A stretch of 64,000 nucleotides of DNA from Folioceros fuciformis (Eukaryota; Anthocerotophyta; Anthocerotopsida; Anthocerotales): assembly GCA_049999805.1 (NCBI GenBank), contig JBNGIO010004204.1:1-64000 (forward strand). Reading direction: 5' to 3'. A program made the translations under genes and the position numbers. Positions within the stretch are counted from its first letter, which is position 1, and every line of letters starts with the position of its first letter. Below, piece by piece: positions 25,546 to 37,626 of this stretch. The notes beneath the pieces were generated by a model. It was not told the origin of the DNA, did not search any database, and saw only the letters and a program-made list of their open reading frames with translations.

Positions 25546-28283
25546 AATGGGACACCTCGCATTGCCAGCGCGGCCTTAATTTTCAGCTCCCTCGTGTACC
25601 AAAGAAGACGCCTGCCATGGCCAAAAACCTCGACCTTGACCTCCAGAGAACCACTACATTTTTCCCGGAACAAACTCCCGAATCGCAGGGCGATGCACAG
25701 CAATGCGACAGTGTTCAAACCCTAACACCCGCTGGTTGCTCTGCGGACAAACAGGAGCTGGACGAAATTCCCCGGCCTTGGTTCCCCCTGATAAAATGCC
25801 TCTCCTCCTTCACATGCGGTTGCAGCAAACCAGATCGCTCCTGAAGAAGCTACGGGCGAGGCAAGATCGGGAAAACGGAGTTCCCTGACAGGCCAATTGA
25901 CGAGGCAATGAAGGATGCCGAGCTCTAGCGGCCTCCGCATTCAGGGGCGGGAGTGCGTGAAGATGGCATTCAGCATGAACACAGGCGAAGCGCGGCGCAG
26001 GCAGCAAACAGATGCTGGGGCATCTGTCTGGACGTCCACACAATCTACCGCCTCTCTCTTCCTGCTCTGACCGGTCTGCGGGAATCGGGAAGACAGCGTT
26101 TCACGCAGGAGCCATCACAAAGATCAAACAGGCTGATGAGCAGAGCACGGAGCACAGCGGAGCCGCTTTGTGTCAGGCATCAACCTGCTGCACACTTGCC
26201 ATTCTGCATTCAAAGCTGCTATTGGGCGCAAAAGAAAGGTAAAAGACAACCGATAGCGGGCATGGCAGCAGCAGCAGACTGCAGCGGCAACGAGCAATCA
26301 GCTTCTTTCTTCTCTCTTTGAAGGTTTGAGCAGCTCTCACATGTGCCATTTCCTCTCTTTCAGGAGCAGGCCGCCTCCATCCTCGGCACCTAGTACAACC
26401 AGTGCGTTTGCCATGGATGCACAGTCAAAAAGCTTCCGAGTTTCTACCCGCCTCCAGTGGGCGGTAAAAATCCTACTGGCACTAGAGGACACCCACCGTG
26501 GCTCCGATGCCGTGCGCACCTCCCCGTATCTGGCGGATGGGCCGCGGAATGTAGGCTGGCAGGTTCAAGTTACAATCCGGCCCGGAGGAAAGATGCCACT
26601 GCTACCCAAAATGCTTTGGGACTGATTGTGATCATGTGCTTCCTTCCCGAAATCGATGCCATGCAGGTCAGGAGCAAAACCACCTCTACCCAGTTACTTG
26701 GACATGTGTGTCGGCCTCAGCAGATGTCTCTACATCGCCATGACCAGCCAGGCATGCACACATGCAAGCATGTTTGTAGCAACAGTACTTTCATCGAAGG
26801 AGAAACTGGGCTCTTGATGAGCAGGCAGAGCACGGCAGTGGCCACAGGGGCGTCCTGAAGGGCAGCTGTTATGGGTGATGGGGAAGCACCCAGCCATCAT
26901 CTCCAGGCCGTCAGTGCCATCGTTGCTGGCGCTGGCGGACAAACATCATGTAGCCACATCTATCAACATACACATGTACCTTCTGTTGTACATCTGTACA
27001 ACTGCTGCCGTCCAGCTACAAACTGTACATACATGTATGCACACACACATCTCTCTCAACTTCACCCGAGGCGGATTGCATGATGCATGGGACTGGAGAG
27101 GTGATAGTCGAAGGACTGCGAGTTATCAAGACGTGACGGCTTAGTCAAAGATGTGAGAGGAGAGTTAAATGCCCCCCGCACTTGCTCATCACAGCTTACA
27201 CCCACTTCGAGGCAGCCTCGAATGTCGGTCTGCTGAGACTGTGGCCCGTGGGCCTGTGGCCTTCATGCACGCTACCGTGGACAATTCCCGGTCAATCTGC
27301 CTCACGTCACGTTGCTCATCACTGATCTACTGTTGGCCAGCTTCAGCATCCCGCAACCGCTCGATGTTCATATCGTTGGGCTGTTACCGACATCTACTGC
27401 AGTGGACTCGGGCTCGGGCCCGCTTACGACTCCTTGATTCATCAGCCAGGCAAGAATAGCTGGGCTCAATAATAACCCATATCGTTCACAAAAAATTTCG
27501 TGACCACGCATCGCGTGCAAATGTTCTCGTACTTCGAGGAAGGCCCAGATCCGCGACCAGGGGGGCCGCCGGCGCCCACTCTACTTATTGCAAGCCAGGT
27601 CACACAGCACAGCACAGGATGTGCCGGTGCCGTCGCTTCGGGGCGGCAAACGTTACACACGCTTATGGGACGGAGATGCCAGGTTAACTAACCGGAATAA
27701 TCTCGTTCAGCCAGTGTATACAAACTCGGCGAGAGGCACCTGCAAAGATCCAACAATGTTCCAACGCGGACCCAGAGCTATGCGATGTGCTGGGCCTCCG
27801 AGCGGGTAACAGTGTCTGGTGGATCCGGTCCAGTGGATCCGGTCCGCCGATATGTATGTCGGAACAAGTGACATCAAGACCGAATTTTATTTCTTTTGCA
27901 TACAAACCGCAACGGTATATCATACCAGACACAACCGGTTGTGGGCTGTTTACTTGCAAGATGACAAGGAATAGCCGGAGAGCTGCAAGTGTGGAAGGAA
28001 GAACGGGGGGAGGAAAGGACGGCTGGCCGGCCCTGGGCCCTATGAGAGGGTCAGCGGCTGCTGCGCTGACAGGAGGGCGGGCAGAGACTGTCCGTAGCCA
28101 TGCGTGTCCTTTTGCAACCCCTCTTCACATGTGTGCAAACCTCTTAGCACAAAGTCACAATCTATTCCATGGCTCTGCTGGTATGGCATATTCAATATTC
28201 CTGAGGAATGCGTTGAAGTGGCTACACAGATGACTAGTTTCGGAAATGTTCTTGCCCAAGTTTAAACACTGCTATTTCTTGAA

Positions 28284-28458
28284 GGATTGGATCCGTGCAC
28301 TGTAATACATCCTCCTCCACATGCTCTGTCACTTGAGTTGGATTGGATCCGTGGACTGTAATACTAGATCTCCACATGCTCTGTCACTTGAGTTGGGATT
28401 GGATCCGTGGACAGCAATACTAGACCTCCACATGCTCTGTCACTTAAGTGGGGATTGG
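28284..28458 (+). repeat. 56-bp tandem repeat, three copies plus a partial
   Basis: Units begin GGATTGGATCCGTG at 28284, 28340 and 28396, exactly 56 bp apart, and a fourth start (GGATTGG) is at 28452. All units contain CCACATGCTCTGTCACTT. Copies differ at a few positions only, which suggests fairly recent amplification. Each unit carries a BamHI-type GGATCC palindrome. Confidence 0.9.
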
Positions 28459-30202
28459 AATAGATTGGACTCTTGCTTTGAGAAGAGTGCTTCTCTGAGT
28501 TTCCGTGGACAGGCTGACAGAGAGGAACTGCCATCTGCGACAGACTCTAGGTGATAAACCTGGATAGCTTGAGGTTGAACAGCCTTCCCAAATACCAACT
28601 CCCGTTCGTGATTGCACGTGATAAAGTCGTTCTTGAATGAAATTCATAGACCTAGTTAAGTACAGGACGGAACTCAGTTTGCTAGCTTGGCAGACGGCAG
28701 AGCCTTGAGAGTGCTTTCACCGGTGGTTGGAGGGCAGCCACCTCGTGCAAGGAGAAGGCATTGCCCTCCAGCTTAAATGCCTGTACAATCTGTCCCCAGG
28801 CATCTCTGGTGTGCAAAAAAGGCTGCCAGGCTCAACAGCTGAAAGACTGTGCTAGCACCACGTCAATACAGGCTTTCACCCTCAGGGATGCAATCCAGCT
28901 ATGAACCGTGCTGGGAGCTCACGAGGGACTTGCAGGACAAGCTGTCCCTTGGAGCTAGAGTGTATCCTCACAGACTCGACAAAAGCGGGCGATGTGACTC
29001 ATCATGGGATAGGCTTCCTGCAACATCGACCAGTTCAAAGCGCTTCCAATATGTACGCAGTCCCCTCCTGCTGTGAGTACTCTGGTCATGCTCCTTTCGC
29101 TGATCCGGTGGACATAACGCCTTCAATCAAGGCCAGTGGGCAGGGGATGAGTGCAATTGCAAACACCACTTTCCCAGCCGATGGAAAGGGTTGAGAAGGC
29201 ATCCCCCCTGTCCTGGATTTTAGACGATCGCCTAGTACCGCCAAAGCGGAGCAGAGAACGAGGAAATGGCGTGCATGCTGTTTGCAGGGAACAGCTTCGC
29301 CTGAGAAGAAGAGCGAGGAACACCTCGGGCGTGGTAGATCCGCTCACTGAAAGTCACTGAAAGTGCGGTTGGTATCTTTGAGCGAAGTATCAGGGCCAGG
29401 GTGATATAGAGACGGCAGCTTTAGGAACGAAGTACAGCATTCGTTGGACGGCAAGTCGATGAAGCACGCCTCCGCCTCCAGCATTCTGTTGAAACTGGAT
29501 ATCTGGCCTTCACTTTATCCAAAATGGTCTTCACCGCATTCACCAGAACATCGAGTTCTTTTCAGTAGTTGGTGTCCCCGGATATGCTGGATTTGGCAAA
29601 TTACTGGCCAGACGTTCACCTGTTCTAGATTGTCATGTTGAATGACAATGCGGTAGGCGGCGTCACCAAGGCTTCTTCACCGCATGGCCACATGACCAGC
29701 CTGAGGGCTTTAAGGCGTACCCACACTCCGTGCAAGATCCGTTCTGCCCGACCTGTGCCATAAAGCTAAGGAACTTCACGGCTATGCACAAAGACCTTTG
29801 GCTGTTGGTGCATTCTGTAAGGACAGGAGTTTACAGTATTTAGGAAGAAGACAATTCACGGTTTTGGGGTCAGGCACACTACTCCGCGGAGGGGACGCCA
29901 GTAGTAGATGAGGATCTGGTTCTTGTGGGGTGTAGCTTGTGACGGGAACGATGATGGGTGTTCAAAAAAAGATGTGTAGTCCCACGATGTTTCACACAAT
30001 TGTGTGAGACATCATGCAAACAAGAGTGGGATCGATTCGAGCACCACTCATCGGCACTGCCAAGCAGGAGTACCCAAGAGGCTTGTGACTAGCCAACCAG
30101 CCCTGACATTCTGGAACGACGTCACGAATCCGTCACCATGTCTACTACCACATTTGCCAACATAGAAGCCCGAACTTGTATACAGCATGCACAAAGAGAG
30201 CC

Positions 30203-33200
30203 TCAAGTCCTGTAAGCTGCTCTGGAAGAAGCTTCAGCTGCAAGCTTCAGCGCTTCTGATGCGACACCTGCCTCAGCCACCAACGCTGCAGGGAGCCTGC
30301 CTTGTAGACACGGATTGATATTGAGAGGAGCCAGCCAGGACCCGTTGAAAATCAAGTTCACTCCAGGGAGCGGTACCTCCCCGCTGTCATCCTCCAGCCC
30401 ATTGGCCTTTTGCCCAGGAGTCGGCGGACTGTTATCCATGATTAGTCGTTGATTAGCTTCATAAACTGGGTACTGAGACTTTGACGACCTGCATCCATGA
30501 AAACCACAGACAGTCTTAGATGTTCCGATGCCGACAACGAAGCCCAACTGCATACTTGAAAGACGAGGCAGCGCTACAGACCTTGGAATATCTCCGTCGA
30601 AACTCATGACCTCGAACCGTCTACGCTGTCGGTCTGTGCGGCTGAGCTTGGACGACATAACAGGTGAGAGCGGGGTCGAGGGCTCCTCACTGGGTAAGAA
30701 CCATCTTCCACTACCGTGACTTGTCAGCTCCGATGCTCCTGTTGTGAGAAGTTTCTCAGAACCATATGTAATTCTTGGAACCACACCATTCGCTTGATGA
30801 TCTCCAATAAATTCTTGCAGCTGTTTTCTCAAAAGTAGCATCTGCTCACGGTGCCTCAACACGGATACAGGATGGAAGAGACGATGCTGAACGGCTGCTT
30901 CACAAACACGCTGACATAGAGCTGTGTCAAAAAGAGGGACACCAAACTCCACACCTTGTGGAACCCACACATAGTCACTATCATCTGCCTCGTTTACTGG
31001 ACCTTCATATCCTGGGGTAGATCTGCACATGCGCAAGAAGGTCATATATCCGACAGACTGAACATGCAGTTCGCCTGCTGCCTGCATGATGGAGGCATGT
31101 GGATAAAAGCTGTCCTTCGCCTTACTTTCTACCTCGGCCTGCTCATCCATTGGTAAAGCAACATCTTTTGTGACAATTCCCTCCTTGTCATCAAGGGAAT
31201 CACGGTGAAAGGGTTGCACGAAAACGGCCGAATGTCTCAGAAGAGAATTCAAACAGTGCAGCAAAATTCGACCATCCACCACAGTGCCGTCGAACTTCCC
31301 CCCTATTCCGTTCACTATTGTGCCATCCCATGACCATACCAGAGCCTTGGTGCAACCAGACAATGGAGGAGGAAGTAACCGCAGCCGAAGCCCCCTTATT
31401 AAAGCCACTGACACAGGTCCAGACCCAGCAACATGGTACAGAAGAAGGCGCATCCATGGACTTACAGCAGCACGAGAAGGGGGGCCAAAATGGACAGGAC
31501 CTTCGCCATCCGCTGACACAAAAGGTGGAGGAGACGTTAAAGGGGTCATTGATACCACAACACTGTAATCTCGGCGGAACACTCTTTGCAGTGTGGCAGG
31601 TGTGAGCCCAGCAAGGCTCTCACAACGGACCACATCCACACGATACTTCCTACCCTTCCGACTTCGTGGCTTACTCTGAAGAGCATTGTCACTCACAGTG
31701 GGGGAGCTTGCAACTTGAGTTCCATCGTCCATGTCCAGGATGCCCTCGCTCCTTGTCTTGGTACCATCTATATTGAGGACTCCATTCTGCCTGCTGATAG
31801 ATCCAGCCTGATCTCGTTGTCCATTCACTGTATGAGATTCAGCACTATCCACAACTCTCGAGGACATTCCCAGTAAGCTGTCAGAGGTCATGAACGAGCC
31901 AGAGGGCAACAAATCGACTGATTTTCTACCCAGTGAAGAGTTATCCAACAAAGACACTATGCTGAATTGCTCATCAGCTGAGGAAAGGCGCCTATCAGCA
32001 TCTGAAACATACTCCTTTGCTGCCAGCTCGGCGGAATCAACGATGTCCACTTCGGAGGAAGGATCAATCCCACCAGATCGAAGGCATTCTAGGGCAAGAC
32101 GTAGGCTAAACGCATGATCTGCAAATTGCTGTATCTCACCCTCAAATTTAGTGCCTTCTACTTTCCGTAGATCTTCACACATGTCCGCAACACTTGAATC
32201 TCCCAGCTTTCCAGCTTCATAAAGTGTAACAGCATATGCCTTCAGACCTGAGACAACAAGAAAAATGGAAGAAGACAGAGATATAGCACCCAAACCCACT
32301 GAGAGATGTAGGGCAGCAAATCATGCCACAAGGCCTGTGAACAAACCTGGTGATACAGACCCCATCATCAAATATGATGTGAGGCTAGCGTCCACCATAA
32401 AAGCCATTCTTGCTGATAATGGAGCTTTTGGTATTTCTCCAATGGAAGCATCTTGAGGCTCAGGTCCATCCCACAAAGAACTCACTCCTCGGGGACTCCC
32501 TAAGCTGAGAAAATCATCCCCGCTGCCATCACTGGTCGGAGAACCAGGTGAGCTCCGAAGTAGCTCCGTTGGGTCTAACACCTTCTTAGCCCAGCCCAAC
32601 CGGGCTGCCAATGATACAGCAGCCTCGAGCTGTGATTGGTTTGCCTGTAAAGTCGCACCCAGCTCAGCAATCGTGACATGCTCGCTGGAAGCCACAAAAA
32701 CAGCGTACAAGAGCCTGGGAAGCAGAGGATCCCAGCCATCAGATTATCTGGCAGCATTGCAAGATTGACACCCAACTTCCAAGAGAAGCAATTCAGGTCA
32801 AACACCTTTTAACCGAACAGGTATGCGCCAACCATGACTCACTCTTCTGTTGGATCTTCATATGATTGCTCTCTATTTGAAACAAAACCTTCCAAGGTAG
32901 AGACTGCACCAGGCAAAGTAATTCATCAGGCAGCTTAAAATCAGGTCAGGCTGGTTAGTACTGTCTTCAAGCAATGCTTGCACTGTATGGGCATGACTAG
33001 ACCTGTCCTCGGATGTGTATGGCATGCAATTAGCAGAGGTATGCGTGTGTGACTCATTTCAAATAACCTGTGAGGAGCAGCTCACCTTGAAAGTGATCAT
33101 CTGGGAAAACAGGCACGTCAAGATATACCAAGCCTCTCCGATAAAGGACACGCAATACATTTATGTCAAATTCTCCAACTAGATTGACTTCTTCATTGCA

Positions 33201-34505
33201 GACCTTGTCGATTACAAGCATTTCCTCTTCTGACAGTTTCTACAGAGGAACATGTGTTATCCAATCACATGCAGCATGCCGATCTGTTGATAAAAATTCA
33301 ATTAAGTTCACAGAACTCAAAGCAATGGAAATAATAAAACTGAGTCAACCGAGATCCTCACCCGAAACTCCTCCAAGGATAGATTTACAACACAAACTGT
33401 CCACCATGGTTCAATAGGGAAATCTACCGGTTGAGTGGGCAACATGTCCTTCACAATAGACTTGTTAAGCTTCCACATCAGCTTCTGCATGACACAAAAA
33501 AGAGGAAGTTGTGGAGCCATAGTAACACAAAAGAGACTCAAATCACGGTCACTGGTATACAGTATGAGCCAACATGTAACCCATACGCCCAAAGTTCCAC
33601 GGTATACACATGGTTGACGCTGGGAACTTACCTTGGACCTGCACTTGTTCATGATGGCAATAAACTCATTTCGTCCTATCCCCACAACTCGAAGAGCATC
33701 AGCAGCACTGAAATTAGGAATGGCATCATATGGGCGTTCTGCAACAGAGGCACAAGCTCTGCATGTTAGGAGCCATTTGCAAAATCGGCATACATTAGCA
33801 TCTCCTTGAGATTATAGTCTTTTGCAGTCAAGAGATTCCTACCATTCTTCATCACCTCGTGGAGCATGTCACAGTAATAGCGAAATGGAGATATCCGCAA
33901 AATGCGACATATGTTTTCAGAGAGATGGTAAGGAAAAAGCTGTCACAAGCCAAGGTTCCAACAAACACAGCCTGAGATAGAGGAACCTCTACAGTTCTAC
34001 TGGCACAAAGTGTCTAGCACACCTTTCACACAAGTGCATCCAAGAAGCAAAACTCTTGTATCATTCTTGTGGCAAGTCAGCCTCCTGTTACAGCGCAAGC
34101 ATTTTGAAACTTAGTGTCAAGCAGCTCCATTTATATGGTGCTACGAGATGAAAGAGACACATCATGCAGCATCTTGTGTTAGAAGAAAATACCGCTAGAT
34201 TCTTCCGCAGGTAACGCATCATATCTTCATAATATTCATTTTCCTTACATGCATTCCTAGCATGGCACTCGTTCCATTTCAGCCGCTTCTTGATGCAGTA
34301 CTCCTTCACCCTGTAAAGAGGAACCTTAGACGACAGTGAGAGAGAATATCGAATTGATTGACACAACTGAAACCCACTTCTTGTTCCAATCTTCACTTGT
34401 GGGGAGGAATAACTTGAGTCGCTTTGGCAATCTCTCCCATGATAACTCCTCCTCAATTGCCTTCACCATCATCTGCTCCTCCACAATCGTGGGTAGGCGC
34501 TGCAT
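30203..34505 (-). CDS. FAM91 family protein (Golgi/TGN trafficking)
   Basis: Plant orthologue of FAM91A1 (Arabidopsis At1g35220). In animals FAM91A1 joins WDR11 and C17orf75 in a complex that captures AP-1 vesicles at the trans-Golgi, and a similar role in plants is inferred. ATG at 34505 opens MQRLPTIVEEQMMVKAIEEE. Exon 1 is 34505-34378 and exon 2 is 34310-34193 (EYCIKKRLKWNECHARN, YYEDMMRYLRKNLA). Later exons lie near 33950-33850, 33740-33630 (IPNFSAADALRVVGIGRNEF), 33485-33360 (LPTQPVDFPIEPWW), 33240-33085, 32710-32340 (LYAVFVASSEHVTIAEL, YLMMGSVSPGL) and 32248-30203. The last block holds the C-terminal domain: AVTLYEAGKLG, KYRVDVVRCESLAGLTPATL, GPVHFGPPS, WSWDG, VEFGVPLFD and the end LPGVNLIFNGS. 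It also contains a likely 105-nt stop-free intron (30473-30577). The stop is TGA at 30203-30205. Middle exon limits are approximate. Confidence 0.93.
30473..30577 (-). other. Probable 105-nt stop-free intron in FAM91
   Basis: The minus strand reads TCT|GTAGCG ... TCTCAG|TACCCA. Removing the 105 nt joins ...IPRS to YPVYEANQR, matching the family pattern RSY...PVYEA. Read through, it adds 35 residues absent from the Arabidopsis relative. The donor GTAGCG is weak, so a lineage-specific insertion remains possible. Confidence 0.65.
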
Positions 34506-35265
34506 CTTGGCAATTTGCCTTCACTGGGTGCTTCTGTATGCAACCAAGGGGAAAGAAGGGGATTGAAACTCCCAATAGACCAAACAAAAGCGGATGCAAC
34601 GGCTAAACACGCGGTTCAACAATCCCTCATCACCCAACAGAAATGTGACTCACAATGAATTGGCCTAGAGGACGTGCCGTTCTACTCCCTGCCTTGTTTT
34701 CATCAAATGCCAATGCAGCCAAATACGCTGCCACGTCCAGAATGGCCTCTCAGGATATGCGCCTGAGCGCCACCAAAAATCGCAGAGAATTTGACGGGAC
34801 CTGTGGCACGCGAGCTCCAGACACGTCCTGAGCTGCTCCAAGCTGCTCCGAACCCTAAGATCCTGCTAAGGACCATCAACCCAGCTGCTCAATCGTGCAA
34901 TGAAGATCTGAACCGCACACCTAGAGGGTAAACCTTGTCCCTCAGTGACACGAATTTCAGTGCGTGAATCGTGACACCTGAAAACCAAGTGTGGAGGATG
35001 TTCAATGAAATCAGCACAAAGGAACTCACATTTCACGATCCTCAGGCGGTTGGGTGTACTTGGCCCAACTTCTGAAGTACTACATATCTTCGGCCAGTTC
35101 AGTTTCAGGTTTACTTGTGTCCATACAGAACATACCCACTACTAACAGGACATACCCACTACTAACAGGACATACCCACTACTGACAGGACACACCCCTT
35201 TTTGCTGAAGCCTTCCACACACCAAAAGGCTAGCTTGACGAACGGGGGTACTTGACTGGAGGCCT
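34506..35265. other. FAM91 upstream region
   Basis: Presumed promoter and 5' UTR of the minus-strand FAM91 gene, then spacer DNA. No further gene seen. A 20-bp tandem repeat lies inside (listed separately). Confidence 0.5.
35130..35190 (+). repeat. 20-bp tandem repeat, three copies
   Basis: ACATACCCACTACTAACAGG-type units start at 35130, 35150 and 35170. The third has one change (CTGACAGG), and a decayed fourth start (ACACACCCC) follows. Confidence 0.9.
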
Positions 35266-35728
35266 CGTACACACATATCACACGGGAAATTACTTTTGCG
35301 ATACCGGTCACCGAATGTTGTTCACGTTTCAAGAGTTTTCCAGAAACACTTCTCTCCCGTTCAACGTGTTTTTGCATTCAGCATTCGGACTTTCATTATT
35401 TTGGGTTTGTTTAGGGGGGCTGCTTCATCATCGCTCAAGGCCGCGGAGCCGCCAGGCTCAAGCCCCTTCCTAAAGGGGCGACCCTCAGCCGGCGCCTCGT
35501 TTCTCCTACCTATGGGATTCAAGCATGAAGCATTTCATCACCTTACGTACGGACATGCCTTCGCGACCAGTGGTTGGGACCATCTGGGCCCGTGGCATTT
35601 TGCCAAGGCCTCACCGCCGCGCCTTTCTTCGGGGAACATCCAAGCTGCGCCCACTAGCTGTCAGCGGGGGGCCTCTAGTTCGCGGGTTTCGGCTTGGAAT
35701 GCGTGATCTGCATCCACTAGAAATGTAA
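35266..35728 (+). other. GC-rich organelle-like segment, possible nuclear mitochondrial insert
   Basis: Base composition jumps from AT-rich neighbours to GC-rich sequence, with an open frame (35296-35706, plus) reading GAASSSLKAAEPPGSS and MGFKHEAFHHLTYGHAFAT. The style (runs such as AAGCCCCTTCCTAAAGGGGC, abrupt borders, no splice context) resembles plant mitochondrial DNA. I cannot align it, so the origin is a guess. Confidence 0.3.
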
Positions 35729-35853
35729 AACAAAACACAAAATAGTCCTCCAACAATAGTTAAGGGACTCTGCATTACTGTTTCTTCCGGGACAATCCAT
35801 CCTACATAAACACAAATCAAATGCCACAACACAAACGAGCTGTAGTCACCACA

Positions 35854-35869
35854 AAAAAAAAAAAAAAAA
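35854..35869 (+). repeat. Poly-A tract
   Basis: An uninterrupted run of about 17 A residues occurs just after the GC-rich organelle-like segment. It could be a retroposition tail or simple sequence. Confidence 0.6.
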
Positions 35870-36199
35870 TCAAGCTCAAATGTCCCGATATTGTTGCTTC
35901 CTCCCTAAGCATCACTTGTTTAGCCCTCACTCACTCTCCCTCAGCATCACCTACCTAGTCTTCACTCGCTCTCCATAGCCCTCCCTTATATCCTATACCT
36001 AGCCTACTTTGTGAACTCGACGACTTGCTTCACATCATCCATCTTCGCTATGATTTGTTGTAACCTCTCCTTCAAGTTGCCCAGTCCAGATTGCATGCTT
36101 GCCTTCAAGGAATATAGCCCCACCTGTAGGCCTCCTTGCATGCTTTCCATATCACCCTCCATGGACTGCAACCCTTGTATCATTTCCCTCACTACAGCC

Positions 36200-37006
36200 T
36201 CTCAATCCACAACCCCTCCCACTGACCACCGTCTAATAATTCCCTTAATCACAGCAGCTTGGGAGCGTCGGAAACCCCTCCCACTGACCACCGTTAGCAA
36301 TTCCCTTAATCACAGCGGCCTGGGAGTGTCGCATTGTTGTCTCATCCCCTCTAATCGCAGCAGCTTGTGAGAGTTGTGCTACTGCCTCATCCTCACTTGA
36401 AGAGGCCACCTTTGAAGACGATGGCTCTCGTTGCCGCTTTAGGGTGCACATCCTAAAGCGGTGCCTATTGGGCGAAGCTGACTCCGCGTGCACCATAAAG
36501 CAGTGCCTATTGGGCGAAGCTGACCCCGCCTCCCCCTTTCAACTGCATCTCCTATGCATGAACAAGGGTTGGAGGCCTGTCGTTAAGTTGCCCACTCACC
36601 AATACAACCTCTCCGTCGGCAACCCCTCCCACTGACCACTATCTAGCAATTCCCCTAATCATAGCAACCTGTGAGCGTCATGCTACTACCTCATCCTCAC
36701 TTGAAGAGGCCACCTTCGAAGACAATGGCTCTCGTTGCTGCTTTAGGGTGCACCTCCTAAAGCGCCACCTATTGGGTGAAGCTGACTCTACAGTACACCC
36801 CGCCTCCCCTTCCAACTGCATCTCTTGCGCCTGAACAAGGGTTGGAGGCCTTTCCTCCTTCCAACTGCATTTCTTGAGCATCAACAAGAGTTGGAGGCCT
36901 CTCCCCCTTTCAATTGCATTTCCTGCGCATCAACAAGAGTTGGAGGCCTCTCCCGCTTTCAACTGCATCTTCTGCGTATGAACAAGGGTTGGAGGCGCAA
37001 CCTACG
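36200..37006 (+). repeat. Nested tandem repeats: ~303-bp duplication and 49-bp minisatellite
   Basis: The segment starting CTCATCCTCACTTGAAG occurs at 36387 and again at 36690, about 303 bp apart. AACCCCTCCCACTGACCA occurs near 36210, 36271 and 36625. From 36811 a 49-bp unit (TCCAACTGCAT ... GTTGGAGGC) is repeated at 36811, 36860, 36909 and 36958, and a related single copy is near 36537. Because 49 is not a multiple of three, the minus-strand open frames here (coiled-coil-like and RPPTLVDAQEMQL-like text) are unlikely to be a maintained protein. Confidence 0.85.
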
Positions 37007-37590
37007 CATCAATGAGTGGCGCCGCACACTTGCCTCCAACACCTCCAGCAACAACGTGCGGCACTCCTCGAATCCGTAGCTTAATTTCGCAGACGTCGCT
37101 CAAGTTATTGTCTCTGCTACATGTTTAAATACCTTACATGTTGAAAACCCCATTTGCATCGTACATAGCCTTCCTCAACCTTCCTGGCTTGCTCCAATCC
37201 CACTTTCCTGCAGCAATGGTTGCAATGATTTCAGCTATTGCCTCTACAACACAACCCTCCTTGGTCGTGGCTTCCATTAGTAAGGCCATTACATCTTGCC
37301 TTAGCCTAAGGTTCCCTTCAGGAAAGGGGTGGAAGAGAGGAGGAAACTTAATACGTCCACAACGTGGCCCCTAACCTTATACACAGCAACCCTAAAACCT
37401 GAGGTCGCAAACCAGGGCCTCCATTCACCATGAAGCCTAACCCTAAGCTGACATACTTGCCTAGATGTTAATATGAGCGTGCATGGTATGGAATACGGAT
37501 ACAGATAGGAGTTCTTTCACAAAAATTTTAGGACGACGGTATACGATGTAAACAGTTTGGACATAACGTTTGTGCCCGCTTCGGTCATAG

Positions 37591-37626
37591 GGCACAAAGT
37601 AGGTGTCCCGATCGGGACACCTACTT
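37591..37626. repeat. Perfect 36-bp palindrome
   Basis: ACAAAGTAGGTGTCCCGA is followed immediately by its exact reverse complement, with no spacer. A slightly mismatched version (about 40931-40968) sits in the right inverted arm. It can extrude as a hairpin or cruciform. Confidence 0.9.

Larger units (their letters stand above)
25022..30202. other. Intergenic region between SPIKE1 and FAM91
   Basis: About 5.2 kb of mixed-GC DNA containing the SPIKE1 promoter (near 25022-25500) and the 3' flank of FAM91. Several open frames occur on the plus strand (25317-25844, 25953-26321, 27787-28233), but they rest on simple repeats or lack any recognisable domain. A 14-bp direct repeat around GGATCCGGTCC occurs near 27819-27845. 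No RNA gene was recognised. Confidence 0.6.

Noticed and set aside
25317-25844. Plus-strand ORF with a poly-Ser stretch in the SPIKE1 upstream region
   Set aside because: The Ser run comes from the CTCCAG microsatellite, and the rest has no recognisable feature or splice support.
28284-28458. 56-bp repeat as a CRISPR-like array
   Set aside because: There are no distinct spacers between repeats (pure tandem), and this is a eukaryotic nuclear sequence.
36004-36887. Minus-strand coiled-coil and repeat ORFs as a gag-like protein
   Set aside because: The underlying 49-bp and 303-bp repeats do not keep one reading frame, so a maintained protein is unlikely.
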